Shown here: one piece after another, positions 17,289 to 24,332 of the stretch
Layout: each line of letters opens with the position of its first letter
Numbering within the stretch: the stretch's first letter is position 1
Source of the DNA: Arsenicibacter rosenii
GTDB lineage: Bacteria; Bacteroidota; Bacteroidia; Cytophagales; Spirosomataceae
Direction: 5' to 3'
NCBI RefSeq assembly: GCF_001870735.1
Contig: NZ_MORL01000018.1
Coordinates: forward strand, 49,576-113,575
Length of the DNA: 64,000 nucleotides
The notes under the pieces: model-generated
What the model was told of the DNA's origin: nothing
Database searches by the model: none
What the model saw: only the letters and a program-made list of their open reading frames with translations
Made by a program: the position numbers and the translations under genes

Positions 17289-19667
17289 ATGACAACGTCA
17301 AAACGTTTTTTTTCTGCCAAATACCGTTCTTCTCTTTTATGGGCTGCTCAGTTTACCGGCACCGGCCTGCTGCTGGCAGCCATTGCCGGTGGCTGCAAAA
17401 CGGCCCCGCCCGTCGTTCAGCAGGCCGCGCCATCTAAACCCGTTATCATAACGCTTGGCAGTAAAGATTTCTCAACAGATGATTTCTTCCAGTCGTTTAC
17501 CAAAAATCAGGCGATGGCCGACTCCAACCAGCGCACCGACCTGAAAGAGTACCTGACCCTGTATACAAACCTGAAGCTGAAAGTAGTGGCCGCCGAAGAT
17601 CAGGGGCGCGACACGACTGAAGCCTTTCGGGAAGAGCTTGATACATACCGCAAACAACTGGCACAGACTTACATGACGGATAAGGTCATGATTGAGAACA
17701 TGGCCGCCGAAGCCTACCAGCGGATTCAGCAGGAGGTAAATGTCTCGCACATTCTGATTCCGGTTTCGGAAGACGCCGCTCCAGCCGATACCCTGGCTGC
17801 CTACGATCAGGCGCTCGCACTCCGCAAGCGGGTTCTGGCGGGTGAAGACTTTGCCGCCCTGGCCAAACAGTATTCAAAAGACCAGCTCAGTGCCGACAAA
17901 GGTGGTAATCTGGGCTATGTCATCGCCTTTCAGCTGACCTATCCGCTGGAATCGGCAGCCTACCAGACAACAATAGGCGGCGTTTCACAGCCTGTCCGGT
18001 CGCGCTTTGGCTACCACCTCGTTCGCCCGACCGACCGGCGCGCCAGCCGGGGAAAGGTACACGTAGCTCATATTCTCGTCCGCATCAGCCCGAACGTGGA
18101 CAAGGCCGGCGAAGAAGGTGCCTATAACAGGGCTACTGAAATTTACCAGCGCCTGCAAAACGGCGAATCATTTGAGGCGGTTTGCCGCGAGCTGTCCGAC
18201 GACGCGTCTACCCGCAATACCGGTGGTATTCTGGCATGGCTCGAACCAGGCCGCTGGGTACCTGCCTTTGAAGAAGCAGCCTACAGCCTGACAACGCCGG
18301 GTCAGTATACGAAACCAATCCGGACAAACTACGGCTGGCATATTATTAAGTTACTGGAGCGTAAGCCCCTCGAATCCTACCAGGAACTGGCCCCTGCCCT
18401 GCGGCAGAAAGTTGTGACCGATACACGGGCCGAAGTATTGCGTCAGGCCACCGTACAGCGGCTGCGGAAAGACTACAAAATAGACGAGAACCGCCCGGTG
18501 GTTTCGGCCGCTCTTGCCAAAGCGGACTCTTCGCTGCTGGCCGGCAAATGGAAAGCCGGTACGCCTCTCGAACCGGCGCTGGAGGGCAAAACCTTGTTTA
18601 CGATTAATCAGAAGCCCGCAACTGTCAACGCCTTTTTTGCGTATGTACAGCAAAAGCAGCAGCCGGTACGCAAAATTACCAATGGCCCGGGAGCGGTGCC
18701 GGCCGTGGCGATGCAGCGGTATTATAAACGCTTTCAGGACGACAAACTGATGGAAGCCGAAGATGCCAATCTGGAGAAAAAATACCCGGAGTTGAAGGCA
18801 CTCATGACCGAAATCCGCGACGGGGTATTGCTCTCGCAGATGATGGAAGATAATGTCTGGGAAAAATCAATGACGGATACCCTCGGTCAGCGCCAGCTTT
18901 ACGAACGGAATAAAGACAAGTACCGTTATCCGGAGCGGGCGGTTGCCACCATTATTGTGGCGGCCAACAACGATGTACTGACTCAGGCTACCGATATGAT
19001 GAAACAACTGCCCTATCAGCTGCGTCGTTCGTCGGGTCCGATGGTTTATGAAAAAAATCAGACCGGCATGACGGCAGCCCTCAAAGAGCGTTTGTTTGAT
19101 GTACTGGTTGCATTATCGCGCAATCCGAATTATATTGTAGAAATCACCGGTTCACATAGTCCGTCAGAAGCAGATTCTGTGTCGGCTAACCGGCTCCGGA
19201 CCGTCATTAACTATTTGCGCTATAACGGTGTGCCGCTGACCCGCATTATTGAAAAAGACGAGAAAGGCTTCCGGACGGGTGCCAAAACCGATGCGGATCA
19301 CCAGCGCGTAACGTTCCAGTATTTTTCTACGGCGAAAGAAGATGTGGCACGGGTGCTCAATACACGCCCTGGCCAGACCGGTCCGGCCGCTATTACCATT
19401 ACGGAGGGCCTTTACGCAAAAGGGGCAGAACCGCTGCTGGAAGGGATTGCCTGGCAACCTGACACCACAACCCGCACCGTAAACGGCAAAACCGTTCAGG
19501 TACTGATCAGCCGCATTGAGCCGTCGCGCCGGAAAACGCTGGACGAAGCCCGCGGTACCGTGATTAATGAGTATCAGGCCATACTGGAAAAACAGTGGCT
19601 CGATACCTTACGGGCCAGATATCCGGTAAAAATTAACGAAGACGAACTAAGGAAACTGGTTAAATAA
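17289..19667 (+). CDS. Parvulin-type peptidyl-prolyl isomerase lipoprotein with OmpA-like domain
   Basis: 792 residues from ATG 17289; a GTG two codons earlier is possible. A long n-region precedes a lipobox ending at C36 (IAGGC). Two rotamase domains follow: about 150-255 (NVSHILIPV ... FGYHLVRP) and about 258-360 (HVAHILVRI ... YGWHIIKLLERK). The later region near 590-670 matches an OmpA C-terminal peptidoglycan-binding fold: LSRNPNYIVEITGSH, then NRLRTVINYLRYNGVPLTRI and a HQRVTFQYF ending. Known: parvulins aid folding of envelope proteins; OmpA-like domains hold peptidoglycan. Inferred: an envelope foldase tethered both by lipid and to the wall. Next to a SurA-like gene. Confidence 0.88.
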   Translation: MTTSKRFFSAKYRSSLLWAAQFTGTGLLLAAIAGGCKTAPPVVQQAAPSKPVIITLGSKDFSTDDFFQSFTKNQAMADSNQRTDLKEYLTLYTNLKLKVVAAEDQGRDTTEAFREELDTYRKQLAQTYMTDKVMIENMAAEAYQRIQQEVNVSHILIPVSEDAAPADTLAAYDQALALRKRVLAGEDFAALAKQYSKDQLSADKGGNLGYVIAFQLTYPLESAAYQTTIGGVSQPVRSRFGYHLVRPTDRRASRGKVHVAHILVRISPNVDKAGEEGAYNRATEIYQRLQNGESFEAVCRELSDDASTRNTGGILAWLEPGRWVPAFEEAAYSLTTPGQYTKPIRTNYGWHIIKLLERKPLESYQELAPALRQKVVTDTRAEVLRQATVQRLRKDYKIDENRPVVSAALAKADSSLLAGKWKAGTPLEPALEGKTLFTINQKPATVNAFFAYVQQKQQPVRKITNGPGAVPAVAMQRYYKRFQDDKLMEAEDANLEKKYPELKALMTEIRDGVLLSQMMEDNVWEKSMTDTLGQRQLYERNKDKYRYPERAVATIIVAANNDVLTQATDMMKQLPYQLRRSSGPMVYEKNQTGMTAALKERLFDVLVALSRNPNYIVEITGSHSPSEADSVSANRLRTVINYLRYNGVPLTRIIEKDEKGFRTGAKTDADHQRVTFQYFSTAKEDVARVLNTRPGQTGPAAITITEGLYAKGAEPLLEGIAWQPDTTTRTVNGKTVQVLISRIEPSRRKTLDEARGTVINEYQAILEKQWLDTLRARYPVKINEDELRKLVK

Positions 19668-19679
19668 ATGAGTAATGTG

Positions 19680-19774
19680 TAATGATTAATGTACAATGAA
19701 TAATGACCGGTAAGTAATGGAGAACGAGCGTTCCCCCTATCCATTAATCATTATTCATTGTTCATTATCCATTA
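19680..19774. repeat. Long intergenic inverted repeat, AATGAATAATG type
   Basis: Arms 19680-19706 and 19748-19774, 27 nt each with 24 complementary positions, separated by 41 nt. Built from the words TAATGATTAATG and AATGAATAATG. It lies in the 172-bp gap between the two parvulin genes. Confidence 0.8.
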
Positions 19775-19839
19775 AAACCCTCACGGTTAACATTTTTTAG
19801 GAAACACAATCCATTCAAATTGGCGTTCTTTACTCAGTG

Positions 19840-21243
19840 ATGAAAGCCTTTAGCATGAAAAAACAACTCATAGCTTGTCTGTTGCTGGTAGCGAGCAGCT
19901 GGCTCTCCCAATCAGTATTCGCTCAGGGACAGGGCGTTAGTATAAACAAGATTATTGCGAAAATCGATAATTACTACGTATTACGGTCTGATCTGGAAGA
20001 ATCCTATCATTCGTATGTTGCCCAGAACCAGACCCCACCAGCCAAATGTCAGCTGCTGGAAAGCCTGGTCATTAACAAAATGATGCTGGCCAAAGCCGAG
20101 ATTGACTCGGTCGTTGTTGACGAGAAGCAGGTAGACAGCCAGCTGGATACGCGGATGTCGTACATGATCCAGCAGTTTGGTTCGGAGAAAAACATCGTCG
20201 AAGCCTACGGTAAAAGCCTCGAAATGCTGAAGAGTGAACTGCGTCAGCAGGTGAAAGACCAGCTGATCGTTCAGAAAATGCAGCAGAAAATTACGTCGGA
20301 CGTAAAAGTGACGCCGCGCGAAGTGAAAAAATTCTTCGACGGTATTCCGAAAGACAGTTTGCCTTACATGCCTGCAGAGGTAGAAGTTGGTCAGATTGTG
20401 CGGTTTGCCAAAGCAACCAAAGAACAGAAAGAAGTACTGCGGAAGCGGTTGCTGGATATTAAAAAGCTGGTTGAAGAAGGCCGTGATTTCGCCGCTCTGG
20501 CCAAAGAATATTCTGAAGACGTAGGATCCGGTCAGCAGGGTGGTGATCTGGGGTTTGCCAAACGCGGGGCCATGGTGGCTCCCTTTGAAGCTGCCGCGCT
20601 GAAACTGAAGCCAAACGAAATGTCGGATGTGGTAGAATCGGAATTCGGTTTCCACTTAATTCAGTTGCTGGAAATCCGTGGGGCGGAATATCATGCCCGG
20701 CACATCCTGCTGCGTCCTGACTACAACCGGCTTGATATTACGGAGCCAACCCGCTTTCTGGATAGTTTAAAACACCAGATTGAGATCGACAGCATCAAGT
20801 TTGAGAAAGCGGCCAAAGATTTCTCAGAAGACAAGAGCACAGCCGATGCCGGTGGTCTGCTCCGTAATCCGGAAACCAACGGCTCACGGCTGGCCATGGA
20901 TGCGTCTATGGAATATGCGCTGTTCCACTTACTGGATACCTTAAAAGTTGGCAAGATTTCTGCTCCGATTCCATATCGTACAGAAGATGGTAAAAGCGCC
21001 ATGCGGATTCTTTACTTTAAAAGTAAGTCTAATCCGCACACGGCCGATTATAAACTGGATTTTGAAAAGCTCCAGAACATCGTTTTAACGAATAAAAAGA
21101 ACCGCGCAATCGACGATTGGTTTAGAAAATCCGTCAGCGATGTGTATATTACCGTCGATCCTGAATACAACGATTGTCGCGTATTCGGGACATCTCAGTC
21201 GAGTGCCGCCGGTGGCAGTGCCTCCAGCGGCGGAAACGATTAG
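19840..21243 (+). CDS. SurA-like periplasmic chaperone / peptidyl-prolyl isomerase
   Basis: 467 residues from ATG 19840; ATG 19855 (MKKQ...) and GTG 19837 are alternatives that leave the signal peptide intact (cut near VFAQ). A SurA-type N-terminal helical region (about 35-180) is followed by a full parvulin domain (about 182-285: EVGQIVRFAK ... FGFHLIQLLEIR) and a second, more divergent one (about 288-400: YHARHILLRPD). A Ser/Gly-rich tail ends the protein. Known: SurA escorts unfolded outer-membrane proteins across the periplasm. The gene pair with the parvulin lipoprotein suggests a folding operon; the MoxR gene follows. Confidence 0.9.
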   Translation: MKAFSMKKQLIACLLLVASSWLSQSVFAQGQGVSINKIIAKIDNYYVLRSDLEESYHSYVAQNQTPPAKCQLLESLVINKMMLAKAEIDSVVVDEKQVDSQLDTRMSYMIQQFGSEKNIVEAYGKSLEMLKSELRQQVKDQLIVQKMQQKITSDVKVTPREVKKFFDGIPKDSLPYMPAEVEVGQIVRFAKATKEQKEVLRKRLLDIKKLVEEGRDFAALAKEYSEDVGSGQQGGDLGFAKRGAMVAPFEAAALKLKPNEMSDVVESEFGFHLIQLLEIRGAEYHARHILLRPDYNRLDITEPTRFLDSLKHQIEIDSIKFEKAAKDFSEDKSTADAGGLLRNPETNGSRLAMDASMEYALFHLLDTLKVGKISAPIPYRTEDGKSAMRILYFKSKSNPHTADYKLDFEKLQNIVLTNKKNRAIDDWFRKSVSDVYITVDPEYNDCRVFGTSQSSAAGGSASSGGND

Positions 21244-21254
21244 TTTTAAAATGG

Positions 21255-21344
21255 ATAATGCATAATGAACAATGCACAAGGGTCACGGAGTTACTCACGC
21301 AGTATCCGGTCATTATACATGTTACATTAATCATTATATATTGT
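21255..21344. repeat. Imperfect intergenic inverted repeat, AATGATTAATG type
   Basis: Arms 21255-21274 and 21325-21344 pair at about 15 of 20 positions. The words (ATAATGCATAATG, CATTAATCATTA) match those of the element at 19680-19774. It fills the gap between the SurA-like and MoxR genes. Confidence 0.5.
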
Positions 21345-21387
21345 TCATCAACTACAACCATTACGTCACCAATCAAACCCTAAAACA

Positions 21388-22350
21388 GTGCCTTATTCAT
21401 CGGATGTTGCGGCTGCGGAAGCCCTGAATGATTCGTATAAAAAGCTGAAAAGTGAAATCGGGAAAGTTGTTATTGGTCAGGAAGATACGGTCCGTCTGTT
21501 ATTGACGGCTATTTTCTGTCAGGGCCACTGCCTGCTGGTAGGGGTGCCGGGATTGGCCAAAACGCTGTTGATTCAGACGATTTCGGATGCTTTACATTTA
21601 AGTTTTAACAGGATTCAGTTTACGCCTGACCTGATGCCTTCCGACATTTTAGGCTCGGAAACACTTGATCAGCAGCGGAACTTTAAATTCATCAAAGGCC
21701 CTGTTTTTGCCAACATCATCCTTGCGGATGAAATCAACCGGACGCCGCCTAAAACACAGTCGGCGCTGCTGGAAGCCATGCAGGAATATTCGGTAACCGT
21801 TGCCGGCCAGAAATACCCGTTAAGCCGCCCGTTCTTCGTATTGGCGACCCAAAACCCGATCGAACAGGAAGGTACCTATCCGCTGCCGGAAGCACAGCTC
21901 GACCGTTTCATGTTCAATATCTGGCTCGACTACCCGTCGTATCAGGCTGAGCTTGAGATCGTCAAAAGCACAACAACTGACAAAAAGCCCCAGATCAATA
22001 AGGTTATTTCGGCCGAAGAAATTCAGGAGTTCCAGCACCTTGTGCGTCGCGTTCCGGTTGTTGATAATGTAGTGGAATATGCGGTTAAACTGGTGCACAA
22101 AACCCGCCCGAATACGGAAATGGCTTCATCAGACGCCAATACCTATCTGGAGTGGGGTGCTGGTCCGCGGGCTTCGCAGGCCTTGATTCTGGCGGCGAAA
22201 TGTAATGCCCTTCTCAACGGCAAATACTCACCTGACATCGAAGATATCCGCGCGGTTGCCCTCCCGATTCTCCGCCACCGGATTGTCCGGAACTTTAAGG
22301 CTGAGGCCGAAGGTATTTCCGTCGAACAGCTCATTAAGCGCATGTTATAA
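21388..22350 (+). CDS. MoxR-family AAA+ ATPase
   Basis: 320 residues with a GTG start at 21388; no ATG in frame would keep the N-terminal helix. Walker A is GVPGLAKT (about 53-60), Walker B LADEINR (about 112-118), then sensor 1 in LATQNP and the [14 protein letters not shown] box typical of MoxR. Known: MoxR ATPases act as chaperones for metal-cofactor insertion or complex assembly, usually next to DUF58 and VWA-domain genes. Those partners are not seen here: the next genes are on the opposite strand. It may instead be linked to the folding genes upstream. Confidence 0.92.
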   Translation: MPYSSDVAAAEALNDSYKKLKSEIGKVVIGQEDTVRLLLTAIFCQGHCLLVGVPGLAKTLLIQTISDALHLSFNRIQFTPDLMPSDILGSETLDQQRNFKFIKGPVFANIILADEINRTPPKTQSALLEAMQEYSVTVAGQKYPLSRPFFVLATQNPIEQEGTYPLPEAQLDRFMFNIWLDYPSYQAELEIVKSTTTDKKPQINKVISAEEIQEFQHLVRRVPVVDNVVEYAVKLVHKTRPNTEMASSDANTYLEWGAGPRASQALILAAKCNALLNGKYSPDIEDIRAVALPILRHRIVRNFKAEAEGISVEQLIKRML

Positions 22351-22353
22351 ACC

Positions 22354-22384
22354 AAAAAGGCGACCCTCAACAGGTCGCCTTTTT
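22354..22384. terminator. Bidirectional terminator between moxR and trxA
   Basis: Perfect 12-bp stem (22354-22365 with 22373-22384), loop CTCAACA, T-run on both strands, between two convergent stop codons. Confidence 0.85.
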
Positions 22385-22403
22385 TAATGCTTTATCGCTG
22401 TCA

Positions 22404-22706
22404 TCAGCCCAGAAACGGCTTAACTACTTTCTCCAGCTGGGCGAGCTGCGCCACGCCCGACTGCCGCCAGACAATTTTACCCTGTTTAAACAGAATCAGG
22501 GTTGGTACCCCCTGAATGCGATACGTCATTGACGCTGACTTACTGCGGTCTACGTCGACCTTCACCACACGGACGCTATCGCCCATCCGGTCAGCAAATT
22601 GTTTCAGAATCGGAGCCTGCATTTTACAGGGCCCGCACCAGTCGGCGTAAAAATCTACCAGCACCGGCTTATCTCCTTTGATTATATCGTTGAATGACTC
22701 TTTCAT
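22404..22706 (-). CDS. trxA: Thioredoxin
   Basis: 100 residues, the usual thioredoxin size, without a signal peptide, so cytoplasmic. Active site W23-C24-G25-P26-C27 in YADWCGPCK; cis-proline in GVPTLILF near 67. Known: reduces disulfides of ribonucleotide reductase, peroxidases and others, using thioredoxin reductase. The start is preceded by GGGAGACA, a fair ribosome binding site. An 81-bp gap separates it from the MobA-like gene upstream on the same strand; a terminator shared with moxR follows. Confidence 0.95.
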   Translation of the reverse strand: MKESFNDIIKGDKPVLVDFYADWCGPCKMQAPILKQFADRMGDSVRVVKVDVDRSKSASMTYRIQGVPTLILFKQGKIVWRQSGVAQLAQLEKVVKPFLG

Positions 22707-22787
22707 GATTGTCTCCCGCTACGTGTTCTGCTACGTTCAGATACCGTCAGGTATTCATCTGTTAAACACGAAATAATACGGATTCGT

Positions 22788-23384
22788 TTACGGATTTTCC
22801 TGTCTGAACCGGGTAATGTCCTCCTGCGTATCCAGATCCACTTTGCCGAGATCGAACGGAATGGCAGCACAATCGTTGGTGTGTTTCAGCACTACCGATT
22901 TTGCTCCCTTATCGCCCTGCAACTGCAGCAGTTCTTCCATGTATTTCCGGTCGAAGAGCACCGGCACCCCCAGTTCATCTGCGTATAAACAAGCAACAAT
23001 ACCCTTACCGGTTTTTTCTTTTGCGTAGAGCATGTGTTTCAGTAAGCCAAACGATACGTGCGGCTGATCAGTCAGCAGAATCATTACGGCATCCACGTCT
23101 TTTTGAGTCAGATAGAGAGCGGCTAGCCCTGTTTTCAGGGATGAGGCCAGCCCCGTCTGCCATGCCGGATTATCGACCAGGGTGATGGGCTTACCGGCGA
23201 GTTCAGTCCCAATCTCTACGCGATGCGCGCCCAGCACGACCACAACCGGCCCGGCCTCCAGCGCAATAGCGGCATCTGTAATTCGCTGTACCAGCGTCTG
23301 ACCCTGGTACTCAATCAACTGTTTTGCCTGGCCGCCCATACGCGTTGATCCGCCGGCAGCCAATATGATCGTTCCGATTTTCAT
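22788..23384 (-). CDS. MobA/MocA-like nucleotidyltransferase (NTP_transf_3)
   Basis: 198 residues. The glycosyltransferase-A-like N-terminus IILAAGGSTRMGGQAKQL binds the nucleotide; a LLTDQPHVS motif near 104-112 holds the metal-binding aspartate; GVPVLFDRKYMEEL follows. This pattern fits molybdenum-cofactor cytidylyl/guanylyltransferases and relatives. Known relatives add CMP or GMP to molybdopterin for xanthine-oxidase-type enzymes; no such enzyme or other Mo-cofactor gene is in the window, so the substrate is unproven. Its ATG overlaps the TGA stop of truA by one base (TGATG), so the two genes are translationally coupled. Confidence 0.85.
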   Translation of the reverse strand: MKIGTIILAAGGSTRMGGQAKQLIEYQGQTLVQRITDAAIALEAGPVVVVLGAHRVEIGTELAGKPITLVDNPAWQTGLASSLKTGLAALYLTQKDVDAVMILLTDQPHVSFGLLKHMLYAKEKTGKGIVACLYADELGVPVLFDRKYMEELLQLQGDKGAKSVVLKHTNDCAAIPFDLGKVDLDTQEDITRFRQENP

Positions 23385-24163
23385 CAATTTTTCGTGTTTT
23401 CCGTAAATACCTCGTCGGGGTAACCGACTTCGGCCAGAAATAATCCTTCCGGCGGAGCGGCCCGACCCGCTTTACTGCGGTTTTTAGCCTGGATGATCGC
23501 CTCAAACTGATCCGGTGTCATCCGCCCCTGCCCTACTTCGAGTAAGGTACCAACAATGGCCCGCACCATGCCGCGCAGAAAGCGATCGGCTTTGATATGG
23601 AACGTCAGGTTACCATCCGGCATGCCATCGGCTTCTGCCATGGTCCAGTAGGCAAAGTCAATCCGGCAGTTAAATGTTTTCACATCAGTCTTGACCTTAC
23701 TAAAGCTTTCAAAATCGGCATAGCGCGTCAGCCGGTTGGCGGCTTCGTTCATGGCGATCACATCAAGCAGAGGATGAAATACGTAGGCCAGACCGGTTTT
23801 AAACGGGTTTTTGGACCGGATAATCTGATACTGGTAATAGCGCGAAACAGCCGTAAACCGCGCATGATCGTCAGGACGCACCGGAAAAATACGATGAATG
23901 GCCACATCCTGCGGCAGCATGGCGTTCAACGAATGGCGTAAATGGCCTAGGTCCGGCAACGTTTGTTCTGTATCAAAATGAGCATATTGCTGTGATGCAT
24001 GCACGCCCGTATCGGTCCGGCCACTGCCCAGAATACTAACCGGCTCCCGAAGCCGGATTTTCAGCACGTTTTCAATTACTTCCTGAACACTCACCCCATT
24101 AGGCTGTATCTGCCAGCCATGGTAATTGGTCCCCCGGTAACTCAGTTCAATAAAATACCGCAT
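23384..24163 (-). CDS. truA: tRNA pseudouridine(38-40) synthase TruA
   Basis: 259 residues from ATG 24163. The TruA core is clear: RYFIELSYRGTNYHGWQIQ at the N-terminus and the catalytic D51 in SGRTDTGVHASQQYAHFD. Later come RTYxYxI-like SRYYQYQIIRSKNPF and the RFLRGMVRAIVGTLLEVG signature. Known: it isomerises uridines 38-40 in the anticodon arm of many tRNAs. Length is normal. Two -7-type boxes lie just upstream. It is coupled to the MobA-like gene downstream. Confidence 0.97.
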   Translation of the reverse strand: MRYFIELSYRGTNYHGWQIQPNGVSVQEVIENVLKIRLREPVSILGSGRTDTGVHASQQYAHFDTEQTLPDLGHLRHSLNAMLPQDVAIHRIFPVRPDDHARFTAVSRYYQYQIIRSKNPFKTGLAYVFHPLLDVIAMNEAANRLTRYADFESFSKVKTDVKTFNCRIDFAYWTMAEADGMPDGNLTFHIKADRFLRGMVRAIVGTLLEVGQGRMTPDQFEAIIQAKNRSKAGRAAPPEGLFLAEVGYPDEVFTENTKN

Positions 24164-24169
24164 AACACA

Positions 24170-24185
24170 CAAAGGTACAAAACTA
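24170..24185 (-). promoter_or_regulatory. Two adjacent -7 boxes upstream of truA
   Basis: On the minus strand TAGTTTTG (24185-24178) and TACCTTTG (24177-24170), both exact TAnnTTTG matches, immediately before ATG 24163. The outer one gives a more sensible leader length. Confidence 0.45.
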
Positions 24186-24332
24186 CCAATGTGACAGGAA
24201 ACCGCATTTTATAGTATATAACTTCGGGGTTATGCCTGTTTTATCGTATTATTCTGCGACTTTTCAGCATTTTTACACATAAATCAGTCAAAATACGTAT
24301 TTTTAGTAAATTTTAAGACACATTAAGTCTAC

